In this document: one piece after another, positions 1 to 7,837 of the stretch | How the letters are laid out: every line of letters starts with the position of its first letter | Position numbering within the stretch: position 1 is the stretch's first letter | Source of the DNA: Acidobacteriota bacterium | Lineage (GTDB): Bacteria; Acidobacteriota; Vicinamibacteria; Vicinamibacterales; UBA2999 | Length of the DNA stretch: 36,787 nt | Direction of reading: 5' to 3' | Assembly (NCBI GenBank): GCA_018000455.1 | Contig: JAGNJW010000039.1 | Span: 1-36,787, forward strand | Notes under the pieces: generated by a model | The model's input: the letters and a program-made list of their open reading frames with translations, nothing else | Database searches by the model: none | What the model was told of the DNA's origin: nothing | Made by a program: the position numbers and the translations under genes

Positions 1-297
1 TCCGTCAACACGCCGCGCAGGGCCGCATGCTTGGCACGCAGCGTCGCCACCGACACGCCGTCACCGTACCACGGCGCCCCGGGAAGTACAAGTCACTTCA
101 CATAGTTATGTCCTGACAGGCCCTAACCAGCCTCCAGGTGACCGCTCGAGGCGAGCCGACGCCCCGATAGAAGCCCAGCGGCACGCGGACGCGGAGGAAG
201 AGTGCGACCCTACACTTCGTGACTGCTCGTTACTTGAGGGCGCGAAGCGCTCCACCGCGCCCGGGAGGCGCCTATGTCGCACCGAACTGAACCTTGG
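1..297. other. Left-edge region without an assignable gene
   Basis: No gene can be assigned here with confidence. Reading the minus strand from about 95 leftward gives an open frame off the window edge that includes the peptide WYGDGVSVATLRAKHAALRG, with nearly all G or C third bases. It could be the 5' part of a gene lying mostly outside the window, possibly starting at an internal GTG. The plus strand is also open over part of this stretch, so the strand is not decided. Between about 105 and 297 no frame has a recognisable product. A PadR-type regulator often precedes ADOP permeases, but none is visible here. Confidence 0.3.
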
Positions 298-303
298 TAT
301 AAC
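298..303 (+). promoter_or_regulatory. -10-like hexamer TATAAC, leaderless start of ADOP gene
   Basis: TATAAC ends 7 nt before the GTG at 311. No Shine-Dalgarno precedes that codon. At this spacing transcription would begin at or next to the start codon. No convincing -35 element is seen 16-18 nt upstream, so the call rests on the hexamer and on the same arrangement at other genes in the window. Confidence 0.35.
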
Positions 304-310
304 AGGCCTC

Positions 311-2734
311 GTGCTACAGGCCTTTAGTCGGGTGTGGCGCCGGCCGGCCCTTTCCGGCACCATCCTGGCGACTCTGGCGATCGGCGTCGGTCTCAATGCC
401 ACGACGTTCGGCTTCGCCTACCAGTCGTTGCTTCGCCCACTACCGTATCCCGAGGCATCTGAGCTCGTCATTCTCAGCTCTGAACCCGCGACCGCGCCCG
501 TGCGGGCGGACGAGGGTCAGGGGCGAACAGCCCGCTTCGCGTTTGGCGAGGTCGGCGAGTGGCGCACGCGAACCCGCGTCTTCGCCGGTGTGGCTGGCTA
601 TTCCGTTGCGTCGTACGCCGCGCGGAGTGGAACGGACATGTGGCTGGCGAAGGCGGGCGTCGTCACCGTGGACTTCGCGTCGATCCTTCGGATCACCCCG
701 CTTCGCGGGCGCCTGTGGCTCGAATCGGACAAGGGAGCGGATGTCGTCCTCGTCAGCGAGCAGCTGGCCCGCACGCGACTCGGCGGCCTGGACGCGTCCA
801 TCGGGCAACGCGTGGCACTCAACGACGTCCCTTACACCGTAGTCGGCGTTCTGCCCAGGTCGGTCAACCTACCAATGGCGACGCTCGACCTCTGGTTGCC
901 CTCACACGCTGCGCGGAGGATCGGCCCTGCGGATCTGGAGGAGCGCGGTCGTTGTGTCATCGTCGCGCGACTCAGGCCGGGCATGTCCACCAGCCAGGTC
1001 GCCGACGATGTCCGGCGCGTCTCAGCGGAGTTGTCTGAGGCCTGGCCTTCGGATCGCGTGGATACCTTCGCAGTTCCCCTGCAGGATGAACTGCATCGGC
1101 CGGTGAAGAGACCGTTGCTCATACTCGAGGCCGTCGCGGTTCTCCTGCTGCTCGTCGGGACCGTCAACGTCGCGCTCGTGTTGCGGAGTCGCTTCCTGGC
1201 CGAGCGACGGTCGATTGCCATTCGTATGTCGCTGGGGGCTTCTCCGCGACGTCTTCTTGGCGAGACCGTCGGAACGATGCTTGTCCTCGGCGGCTACGGG
1301 GCCGTCGCCGCCGTTATGGTGACCTTCTGGAGCGCTCGTTTGCTGCAGGCGTGGCAGCCTGCCGAACTGTTCGCTCCGGCGGCGATATCGTATGACCCGG
1401 CCGTGGCCGTCACGGCCGTGATCCTGGCGCTGGGCTGTGCCGCGATGATTGGCGTGTGGTCTGGGCTCGCCGTGAACCGTCTGGACGTGCGGACTGCCCT
1501 CGCGGGTCACGTAGTGGCGCGGGCCGGACGTCGATGTCGATGGATGGGGTCGGGTCTCGAGGGCCTCCTGGCCGCCCAGGTTGCGTTGGCCGTCTGCGGG
1601 CTCGTCGTCACGGCCGCTTTCGGCGCCAGGGTCTACCGCCTGCTTGCCGTCGATGCCGGCGTCGACCCAGGCAACGCGGTGGTTATGCGAGTGCAGCTGC
1701 CGGCGAACGTCTACCGCACACCCGAGCAGCAGCGAGGTGTCATCGGGGCGGCGTTGGCGGGTGTTGCGAGCGTGCCCGGTGCGTCCGTATTCGGCGTCGG
1801 CACAGCCCTGCCTCCCATCCGGGCGTTCGGCCAGATCGCCATCAACCGCCCGTCGGCGACCGCCGGAGACAGCCGGATCGTGTTGGACCTCGTGCCGGTC
1901 TCTCCCGGATACTTGCCAGCGCTGGGCCTGCGACTACAGGCCGGTCGTTTCTTCACCGAAGGGGACACCGATGACTCGGCACCGGTCGCGATCCTGAGCG
2001 CACGGGCCGCGCGTCTGCTGGAGGACGGACGACCTCCGGTTGGGCGCACCGTTCGAGTCGGTCGACTGCCGATGGCCGGCAGTCCACGGGAAGCAGAAGT
2101 GGTGGGCGTCGTAGAGGACGTTTACTACGCCGGGTTGGAGGTTCCACCCGATGGAGCGCTCTATCTGCCGCTCGCCCAGTTTCCCATGCCGATGCTCTTT
2201 CTCGCGATTCGGGGAACCGGTCCGACACCCGTCGACCTCGGCGCCATCGCTGCACGACTGCGAAACATCGATCCGACGATCATCGCATCCGACGTTCGTC
2301 CGCTTCGTGACGTCCTGCTGGAACCCATTGAGCGGCCCCGCTTCCGTCTGGTGCTGGTGCTGATGATTGCCAGCGTCGCGCTTGGCCTCAGTGCAGTTGG
2401 CGTGTCCGGCCTGACGCGACACGCGCTCGCCGAGCGTGAGCGCGAGTTGGCCATTCGCGCCGCCGTCGGCGCATCCTCGCGCCAGTTGATGGCGACGATC
2501 GCCGCGAGCAGCGTCCGCGTCCTGGCCATTGGCGGCGCGTTGGGCGCCGCAACGTCCTGGGCCGCCCACCGCGCAATGCTCGGATGGGTCGAAGGTCCAA
2601 CACTGGCTGTCGGTCCAGCCATCGTCGGTGCGCTTGTCCTGCAGGGCCTGGTCGTCGCGGCGGTCGCGTTGCCGCCGATGTGGCGCTGGGCGCGCAAGGA
2701 AGGCGCGGCCCATCTGCTGACCCATCAAACCTAG
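311..2734 (+). CDS. ADOP-family ABC transporter permease (MacB/FtsX-like)
   Basis: This 807-residue membrane protein belongs to the acidobacterial duplicated orphan permease type: two MacB/FtsX-like halves fused in one chain and usually not next to an ATPase gene. What is seen: an N-terminal helix (about 15-38) followed by the family signature LLRPLPYP (40-47), a periplasmic MacB-like domain, helices near 268-293, 315-340 and 365-387, a second half beginning with a helix near 418-440, a second periplasmic domain, and C-terminal helices near 680-703, 730-755 and 766-790 with the cytoplasmic motif ELAIRAAVGAS. The equivalent first-half motif is SIAIRMSLGAS. The start is GTG at 311, because MLQAFSRVWRRP matches the usual family N-terminus. 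The substrate is unknown; related proteins are often called antimicrobial or macrolide exporters, but there is no specific evidence for that here. The decayed permease tails just downstream suggest this locus once held more copies. Confidence 0.88.
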   Translation: MLQAFSRVWRRPALSGTILATLAIGVGLNATTFGFAYQSLLRPLPYPEASELVILSSEPATAPVRADEGQGRTARFAFGEVGEWRTRTRVFAGVAGYSVASYAARSGTDMWLAKAGVVTVDFASILRITPLRGRLWLESDKGADVVLVSEQLARTRLGGLDASIGQRVALNDVPYTVVGVLPRSVNLPMATLDLWLPSHAARRIGPADLEERGRCVIVARLRPGMSTSQVADDVRRVSAELSEAWPSDRVDTFAVPLQDELHRPVKRPLLILEAVAVLLLLVGTVNVALVLRSRFLAERRSIAIRMSLGASPRRLLGETVGTMLVLGGYGAVAAVMVTFWSARLLQAWQPAELFAPAAISYDPAVAVTAVILALGCAAMIGVWSGLAVNRLDVRTALAGHVVARAGRRCRWMGSGLEGLLAAQVALAVCGLVVTAAFGARVYRLLAVDAGVDPGNAVVMRVQLPANVYRTPEQQRGVIGAALAGVASVPGASVFGVGTALPPIRAFGQIAINRPSATAGDSRIVLDLVPVSPGYLPALGLRLQAGRFFTEGDTDDSAPVAILSARAARLLEDGRPPVGRTVRVGRLPMAGSPREAEVVGVVEDVYYAGLEVPPDGALYLPLAQFPMPMLFLAIRGTGPTPVDLGAIAARLRNIDPTIIASDVRPLRDVLLEPIERPRFRLVLVLMIASVALGLSAVGVSGLTRHALAERERELAIRAAVGASSRQLMATIAASSVRVLAIGGALGAATSWAAHRAMLGWVEGPTLAVGPAIVGALVLQGLVVAAVALPPMWRWARKEGAAHLLTHQT

Positions 2735-3098
2735 CGACCTGGCAGGCTCACGGCCGAACTGCGGGACCGGCTCCCGGTACACCCTGAGCCCTCGGTGCCG
2801 CTCCGGGTGAACACGTGGGCCCGCGGGCACCGCTCTCGTCGCCGGTCGGCACCCGGCACGGCCGACTGCCGAACGACCACCACTCGCCGACCGAGATCCA
2901 ACGACCCTAGATCAGTGACGGTCCTCAGGCGACGGACATCGAAGCAACCCAAAAGGGCGCCCACCCGTTCGTGCACGAGGAGCTCCCGCCAGGCGGGCAA
3001 CGATAAGTAACAGAAACGATGTGACGTGCATCACAACTGGACCCTCAACCCGCGGAAAGCGGCGCAGTGACTTCTCTGCGCCACCGCTACGCGACGTC
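2735..3098. other. Intergenic stretch, no gene recognised
   Basis: Several short open frames exist on both strands, but none resembles a known family, and none has a good start signal. It forms the first part of a 1.2-kb gene-poor segment between the ADOP permease and the VWA protein. The rest of that segment holds degraded gene fragments, so this part may be older decayed sequence. Confidence 0.5.
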
Positions 3099-3221
3099 CT
3101 AGCGGACGGGTGCGGCCAGCACCTCGTTGATCAGCGTCTGGCAACCCACACCGTGACGCCGCGCTTCCTTGCGAAACCGCACCAGGACCTTGGCGTACAG
3201 CCGAGTCGCGATTGGTTCGCG
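3099..3221 (-). pseudogene. Remnant of a CopG/BrnA-like antitoxin C-terminus
   Basis: The minus strand encodes a 40-residue stretch ending at a stop, with the core VLVRFRKEARRHGVGCQTLI followed by NEVL. This matches the ribbon-helix-helix end of BrnA/CopG-type antitoxins, whose usual form is a 'LDADVLxxFRKEARRxGxGYQTLINEVL' pattern. Here the expected LDAD reads LYAK and the expected GYQT reads GCQT, and the upstream part of the frame (up to 3284) does not look like the usual antitoxin N-terminus. No BrnT-like toxin frame is seen upstream or downstream. I infer a decayed or orphan antitoxin; a short functional protein starting at 3257 or 3284 cannot be fully excluded. Confidence 0.5.
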
Positions 3222-3301
3222 GGCGGCGTTCCGCCTATGCGACCGGGATGGCCTTGCCATCGAGCCGCGCGCCCCTACATTCACAGACCGGCACGTCCTC
3301 C

Positions 3302-3626
3302 GGGTACGCCTTGATCGTGTGGTCGCAACTCCAGCCAGCGGTCGTGGTCGCCCGGGTCAAAGAATTGCTGTGGAGCATCGATCCCGACGCGTCGGTTGTC
3401 GAGGCGGGCTCGAAACGAGACCAACGGCTCGAGTCGCTGCATCGTCGGCGGTGTGCCTTAAGGCTCTCGACGGCGTTCGCCGCGACGCCCATGCAGCTCG
3501 CCGGGGCCGCTACGGCGTTGCGGCGTGCCGGGGGGGTGCGCTAGGCATCGCCGGCTCGCTGGCGAGCATTGGCATGAAGCAATGGCGCTTGGCGATTCAG
3601 GGACGGCAGACCTGCTGGTGCTCTAG
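3302..3626 (+). pseudogene. Frameshifted C-terminal remnant of an ADOP permease
   Basis: In one plus frame, residues such as YALIVWSQLQP, VKELLWSIDPDASVV and ESLHRRR-ALRLSTAFAA follow the late periplasmic domain and last helices of ADOP permeases. The match then moves to another frame near 3500 (YGVAA) and again to a third at 3582, where MALGDSGTADLLVL ends at a TAG. The third piece corresponds to the family motif IGIRMALGA. The 5' two thirds of the gene are absent. Several frame changes and a missing N-terminal region show that it is not a working gene. It is related to, but clearly not a recent copy of, the intact permease at 311. Confidence 0.6.
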
Positions 3627-3841
3627 CAGCCCGGGGTGAAAGCCCTGATTTCGAGTCGGCGGTCGGGCCGTGCGCCTGACACATGCGCGGACACGATCAC
3701 CGCGGTGAGGTCGATGAGCGCGCGCCAAGACGTGATCGTGTGCACGACGACGTCCCACGCGGCGGCCAGCGCGGCGCGGACCGCGGCGGCGCGGTCCTGG
3801 AGGCCGCGCGGCGTGCCGACGCCCACCAGCTGACGCATCAG
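3623..3841 (-). pseudogene. Possible MacB-type permease C-terminal remnant
   Basis: A minus-strand frame of about 72 codons reads LMRQLVGVG, then a variable part, then TSWRALIDLTAVIVSAHVSG. The order resembles the end of MacB permeases: a 'R(M)xVGAR' cytoplasmic motif, a helix, then a 'W..li.p.AvivaF.vSaavGiffG' last helix. After VSGA the similarity stops, and the conserved FFGxYPA motif is missing. The frame stays open upstream to 4327 only as a shadow of the VWA gene. The assignment is an inference from weak similarity and could be chance. Confidence 0.35.
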
Positions 3842-3954
3842 GAGCCGCTGGGCTGGCTGGTGGCGCTGATCGTGTTGGCCTGTGTCGGTCCGACCGGGCG
3901 GCGCTGTCCGCCGATCCCGCCATCCTGTTGCGAGAGCATAGCCGCCTCTCTCGA

Positions 3955-3960
3955 TATATC
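3955..3960 (+). promoter_or_regulatory. -10-like hexamer TATATC before the VWA gene
   Basis: TATATC ends 8 nt before the ATG at 3969. No Shine-Dalgarno is present in the intervening GTGCGTGG. The spacing fits a transcript that begins at or within a few bases of the ATG. A -35 element is not evident at normal distance. Confidence 0.35.
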
Positions 3961-3968
3961 GTGCGTGG

Positions 3969-5966
3969 ATGGCTCCCACCGCGTGGACCGCTCGACTGGC
4001 GCTCACGATCGGCGCGCTCGCCGCTCTGCGACCCGTCGGCGCGCAGGAGTTTAGGTCCGGCGTCGAGCTGCGGGTGCTGGACGTCGTGGTGACGGACGCC
4101 CACGGTCTGCCGGCCCGCGGTCTGACGCCGGAGGACTTTGAGATCACCGAAGACGGCACGCCCGTTACAATCCGGTTCGTCACGCCCGCCGCGACGCCGG
4201 CGATGGTGCCGGCCGACTCGGGCGTAGCCGCGATGCGCGACCCTGACGTGTGGACGAACGTCGGTGTGGCGTCGCGTCGCGTGTTCGCCGTGGTGCTGGA
4301 CGACCTCAGCACCAGACCGAGTGACACGGCCAGAGCCCGGGCGGTGGCGCAGGCGTTCGTGGAGCGGCTGCCTGAGGGCGATCTTGCCGCGATCGTCTTT
4401 ACCGGTCAGCAGGCCGGCACCCAGGAGTTCACGGCCGACAAGGCACGGCTGACACAGTCGTTGCGTCAGTACACCGGCCGCTACGCGGTTCCGGATCTCC
4501 ATGGAGTCGACACCGACGACGATCACACCAGCATGGACATGCTCGCGCGCGCCACCCTGGGGGGTGAGGTGACCGCCAACTACCGGCGGACGCTGCAGAC
4601 GCTCGTGAATGTGACGGAGTGGTTGTCGAGCATTCACGATCGGCGAAAGTCCATCCTGTTCGTGACGGCCGGACTCGAGCCGGCGTTGGCGCACGCCATG
4701 CTGAGCGGCCTGGAGGGCAGGCGGTTCTCGGGTGGGCGTACTCCGGGTGACCTGTTCGCGACACTCGTCGCTCGGGCGGCGGAGACCAACGTGGCGATCT
4801 ACCCGTTGGACTATCAGGGGCTGTCAGGCCCTCTGAGCCGGTCGTTGTTTCGAACAGGCGCCAGCGGACTGAATGCCCTCAGGGCCATGGCCGATGAAAC
4901 TGGCGGCGTGGCGGGCGTGAATAACAACAACCCCGATCGCCTCTTCGACCGCATGATCCAGGACGCCAGTGACTACTATCTGGTCGCCTACGAGCCCGCG
5001 GCCAGCGCCGGCCAAGTCAAAAGGGCTCGTGCCCATCCGCTGAGGGTCCGGATGCGGTCGGACGCGTTGTCCGTTCGGGCGAGACGGACCTACGTCAGCC
5101 GACCGGCAGCCTCCGCAGCAAACCGGAAGCAGACCGCGGCGCAACTGCTGTCGAGCCCCCTGCCGGGAGGCGCCCTGGCGCTGCACGTCCAGGTGAGCGC
5201 GTTCCCGAAAGGGAACGGACAGGCGCGCGTGTTCGCGGTGCTCGAGGTGGTTGGCGACGAGTTGGGAAAGGGCGTCGCGAATTCAGACACCACGGTTGAA
5301 GTCACCTACCGACTCGCCGCCACCGACGTGCAGGGGCGCGTGCAGGCGTCTGATGCGCGTGATGTCGCGCTCCGACTCTCGCGAGAACGGTTCCAGCAGA
5401 TCACGCGACAGCGCCTGCGCATCTTCTCGCGCCTTGACTTACCGCCAGGCGCGTTTCGCGTCCGCGCCAGCGTGGTGCACGGCGACACCCACGGCGTCGT
5501 TGCCGGCGACGTGGAAGTGCCAGACTACAAGAAGGCGTCGTTAGTGGTGAGTCAGCCCCTCGTGGTGTCGAGTGGCGCCGCCACGATTCCGGTGCGTCGA
5601 GAAGACTTCGAGCCGTTTCAAGGGCGCCTCTCGGCGGCGCCCACGGCGCTCAGGTCGTTCAGTGTGGGCGAGTCGCTCGAAGTCTATGCCGAGGTACACA
5701 TGCCGACTCGGCGAGGACAAGCGCATTCGTCGGATCGGGCGCCGGTGGTGAAGGCGGTGGTCGTGAACGCCTCTCGGGAGGAAGTATTTCAGGTGCCGAC
5801 TCGCGTCGGTCCGACCGGCAAAGGACTCGCCGGGGGCCTCATCTATCCGGTCACCGTATCGCCATCGACCAGTGGCCTTGTGGCAGGGCAGTACGACCTT
5901 GCCCTGACCGTGATGGCGGACGGCTTGGAGCCCGTGACCCGTCGGCTAGCGTTTACCATTCGATAG
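3969..5966 (+). CDS. Secreted VWA-domain protein, acidobacterial VWFA-related type
   Basis: The 665-residue product has a signal peptide (about 1-25, ending VGAQ). After that comes the family's N-terminal motif VELRVLDVVVTDAHGLPARG, a LTPEDFEITEDG segment typical of the VWFA-related acidobacterial domain, and a von Willebrand A fold from about residue 100 to 310. The metal-site loop reads VVLDDLST rather than a canonical DxSxS, so divalent-metal adhesion is uncertain. The VWA fold is followed by YYLVAYEP (about 336-343), which is conserved in this family, and a C-terminal half of beta-rich sequence without known motifs. Proteins of this type are exported and thought to mediate binding; a partner is not known. 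No neighbouring gene on the same strand is close, so it is probably monocistronic. Confidence 0.85.
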   Translation: MAPTAWTARLALTIGALAALRPVGAQEFRSGVELRVLDVVVTDAHGLPARGLTPEDFEITEDGTPVTIRFVTPAATPAMVPADSGVAAMRDPDVWTNVGVASRRVFAVVLDDLSTRPSDTARARAVAQAFVERLPEGDLAAIVFTGQQAGTQEFTADKARLTQSLRQYTGRYAVPDLHGVDTDDDHTSMDMLARATLGGEVTANYRRTLQTLVNVTEWLSSIHDRRKSILFVTAGLEPALAHAMLSGLEGRRFSGGRTPGDLFATLVARAAETNVAIYPLDYQGLSGPLSRSLFRTGASGLNALRAMADETGGVAGVNNNNPDRLFDRMIQDASDYYLVAYEPAASAGQVKRARAHPLRVRMRSDALSVRARRTYVSRPAASAANRKQTAAQLLSSPLPGGALALHVQVSAFPKGNGQARVFAVLEVVGDELGKGVANSDTTVEVTYRLAATDVQGRVQASDARDVALRLSRERFQQITRQRLRIFSRLDLPPGAFRVRASVVHGDTHGVVAGDVEVPDYKKASLVVSQPLVVSSGAATIPVRREDFEPFQGRLSAAPTALRSFSVGESLEVYAEVHMPTRRGQAHSSDRAPVVKAVVVNASREEVFQVPTRVGPTGKGLAGGLIYPVTVSPSTSGLVAGQYDLALTVMADGLEPVTRRLAFTIR

Positions 5967-6263
5967 CAACTCGCCACCCCTTGTTCGAGCCCCCACGACA
6001 AACGCGACCCTCGCGGCGGCCGCGCGGACGTCGGGGCGGGCGTGCCCCGGCGCGGCGCCGAGCCGCGTCAGCACCTCGGGCCGGCTGACGTGCTCGACCA
6101 GCGGCGGGGCGAGGATGAAGAGCGCTGTCCCGGTCGTGTTCCGGACCCGCGCAACGCTGGCGCACCCTGCTGCAAGCGCGACCGTTGACGCGGCGTCCAA
6201 CGGCCATGGAGGCGTGGAAGAATACCGCTGACGTGAAGCCGCGGAACACACGCCTTGCCGTGG
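5967..6263. other. Gene-poor stretch after the VWA gene
   Basis: No intact gene is recognised. A minus-strand frame between about 6245 and 5949 is open and contains TTGTALFILAPPLVEHVSRP, but I cannot match it to a family, and it has no convincing start. It may be another remnant, because the adjoining sequence is also decayed. Confidence 0.4.
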
Positions 6264-6419
6264 TCGAGCGACCAGAGCTTGTCCGACTACTTGTTGAACG
6301 CCGCCCATCCCGACAACGGTGGCAAAGCCGAGCGTTTTGCCTCTCTCCGGTTTCACGAGGGTGTCGGGCTTCGTCTCATTCCCTGCATGGCGAGAGACAC
6401 GTTGTCGAAACGTCGTTGA
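6264..6419 (+). pseudogene. Fragment resembling the DUF6883 motif
   Basis: The plus-strand frame beginning at 6264 has SLSDYLLNAAHPDNGGKAER, which resembles the conserved N-terminal pattern of DUF6883 proteins (L..YLLNp.HP.nGgKA.FF). The similarity fades after about 6350, and the frame ends at a TGA at 6417-6419. There is no start codon with a ribosome site, and the usual length of such proteins (about 100 residues or more) is not reached. DUF6883 proteins are often found beside other small accessory genes and polymorphic-toxin loci; here the piece is isolated. The family name is given from memory and needs a profile search. Confidence 0.45.
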
Positions 6420-6518
6420 CGGCGCGGTAGCCCCGCCGACGCGTCGTCGAAGGTCTCCGACGCGACCGTGTGGCGACGGGCGCTCATTAGGTTGATGCGA
6501 CGGCGACGCCACGGAGGG

Positions 6519-6536
6519 GGCCCGCTTCAGCGGGCC
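6519..6536. repeat. Perfect 7-bp hairpin with TTCA loop
   Basis: GGCCCGC (6519-6525), TTCA, GCGGGCC (6530-6536). It lies about 70 nt downstream of the minus-strand tRNA gene and could end or process that transcript. No T run follows on either strand, so it is not a canonical intrinsic terminator. Confidence 0.4.
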
Positions 6537-6608
6537 GGCTCTCGATCGGATTCCACCGGCCCGGCTGGTTGAACCTGTTACCCCGGTGTTACCCCGAGCA
6601 TCGAAAAG

Positions 6609-6685
6609 TGGTCGGGGCGACTGGATTCGAACCAGCGACCCCCTGCGCCCAAGGCAGGTGCGCTACCAGGCTGCGCTACGCCCCG
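6609..6685 (-). tRNA. tRNA-Pro (anticodon UGG)
   Basis: The minus strand folds as a complete 77-nt tRNA. The acceptor arm is CGGGGCG/CGCCCCG, the D arm GCGC/GCGC, the anticodon stem CCTGC/GCAGG with loop CTTGGGC (anticodon TGG at positions 34-36), and the T arm carries GGTTCGAATCC. Base A73 and an encoded 3' CCA (6611-6609) are present. Proline is assigned from the UGG anticodon. The gene is alone on its strand. A short intergenic run separates it from the epimerase gene, which is read the other way. Both flanks are gene-poor, and a tRNA next to decayed accessory sequence could mark an old integration point, although no attachment repeat or integrase is visible. Confidence 0.95.
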
Positions 6686-6723
6686 ACTGGATGAGTGCTC
6701 CCGGTCTGGTATCCGGTCTCGCC

Positions 6724-6729
6724 ATTGTA
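6724..6729 (-). promoter_or_regulatory. -10-like TACAAT upstream of tRNA-Pro
   Basis: On the minus strand TACAAT is read about 38 nt before the 5' end of the mature tRNA, which is a usual distance for a tRNA promoter with a short leader. The -35 region (TCGGCG at a 17-nt spacer) is a poor match. Confidence 0.35.
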
Positions 6730-6830
6730 CCCGCAGCTGGCCGGTGCGCCGAGCAGAACGTCTCCGCGTCCTTCTCGCACACCACTGCACGGCTTCTATG
6801 AAACGCGCCGTCTCCGCGAGTCCGGTGCGT

Positions 6831-6836
6831 TATCCT
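6831..6836 (+). promoter_or_regulatory. -10-like TATCCT before the epimerase gene
   Basis: TATCCT ends 5 nt before GTG 6842. No Shine-Dalgarno is present. The arrangement predicts a leaderless or nearly leaderless mRNA. Confidence 0.3.
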
Positions 6837-6841
6837 GACGC

Positions 6842-7837
6842 GTGGCACGCTACTTCGTCACCGGCGCCACCGGCTTCCTGGGCGCTGAAGTGGCCAAGCA
6901 ACTCCGCACGCGCGGACACCACGTGGTGGCCCTGGTGCGGTCGCCGGAGAAGGCGTCGCTGCTCGCCAAGCTTGGCTGCGAGCTGCACGTCGGCGATCTC
7001 GCGCAGCCCGACACCCTTCGCGCCGGAATGCAGGGGGCCGACGGCGTCTTCCACCTGGCGGCGTGGTACAAGACCGGTGCGTCGCGGGCTCGTGCGCTCG
7101 CCGAATCGACCAATGTCGACGGCACGAGGCACGTGCTCGAGGCGATGCGCGATCTCGCCATCGCCAAGGGCGTCTACACCAGCACTGTCGCCGTGTTCTC
7201 CGATACCCACGGCGCCCTCGTCGACGAGACCTACCGCTACACCGGGCCGCACCTTTCGCTCTACGACGAGACGAAATGGCGGGCTCACTACGAGGTGGCG
7301 CAGCCGGCCATCGATCGGGGGTTGCCGCTGGTCATCGTGCAGCCGGGTGTCGTCTACGGGCCGGGCGACACGAGCGCGGTGCGCGGTATCTTCGTGAACC
7401 ACCTGCGCCGGCGCCTGCCACTCGTGCCGGCCGGCACGGTGTTTTGCTGGGGGCACATCGACGACACGGCGCACGCTCACATCGAGGCCATGGAGCGTGG
7501 CAAGACCGGCCAGACCTACATCATCGCCGGCCCCGCGCACTCACTGCGTGAGGCGGTCGGCATCGCGGCCCGTGCCAGCGGACGGCCCGCGCCGCTGGCG
7601 GCCGTTCCCCCGCTGGTGCTGCGAGGGCTATCGCGTGTGATGGCCGGGGTGGAGTCGTGGGTGACGTTGCCGCCATCCCTCAGCGCCGAAACCCTCCGGA
7701 TCGTGGCCGGCGTGACCTACCTGGGCTCGAACGCCAAGGCGGTCAGGGAACTCGGCTTTGCGCCACGCTCGCTCGACGAAGGCATGCGGCATCTCATCGA
7801 ACACGAACTGCGGGTGCTCGGCCTCGCACCGCGCTAG
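6842..7837 (+). CDS. NAD-dependent epimerase/dehydratase (extended SDR)
   Basis: A 331-residue cytoplasmic oxidoreductase of the extended short-chain dehydrogenase fold. The N-terminal Rossmann motif is TGATGFLG (7-14), followed by the acidic GDL turn (51-53), which contacts the adenine, and HLAAW (71-75). The catalytic pair is Y141 and K145 in YDETKWRAH, and the substrate loop begins with QPGVVYGPGD. The family acts on nucleotide sugars, dihydroflavonol-like ketones or sterol-type substrates; which one cannot be told from the sequence. The start is GTG 6842, because it leaves exactly the usual short strand before TGATG. The gene ends on the same CTAG that ends the TetR gene on the other strand, and the regulator may control it, but that is inference from position only. 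Confidence 0.88.
   Translation: MARYFVTGATGFLGAEVAKQLRTRGHHVVALVRSPEKASLLAKLGCELHVGDLAQPDTLRAGMQGADGVFHLAAWYKTGASRARALAESTNVDGTRHVLEAMRDLAIAKGVYTSTVAVFSDTHGALVDETYRYTGPHLSLYDETKWRAHYEVAQPAIDRGLPLVIVQPGVVYGPGDTSAVRGIFVNHLRRRLPLVPAGTVFCWGHIDDTAHAHIEAMERGKTGQTYIIAGPAHSLREAVGIAARASGRPAPLAAVPPLVLRGLSRVMAGVESWVTLPPSLSAETLRIVAGVTYLGSNAKAVRELGFAPRSLDEGMRHLIEHELRVLGLAPR

Noticed and set aside
3099..3284. Complete toxin-antitoxin unit
   Set aside because: Only an antitoxin-like C-terminus is seen; no toxin frame lies next to it, and key residues are altered.
6519..6536. Hairpin considered as an intrinsic terminator
   Set aside because: No T tract follows on either strand; it is kept only as a hairpin.
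6578..6801. Open frames on both strands covering the tRNA gene, with peptides such as GDWIRTSDPL and RWFESSRPDH
   Set aside because: These are classic false translations of a tRNA gene and its antisense, not proteins.
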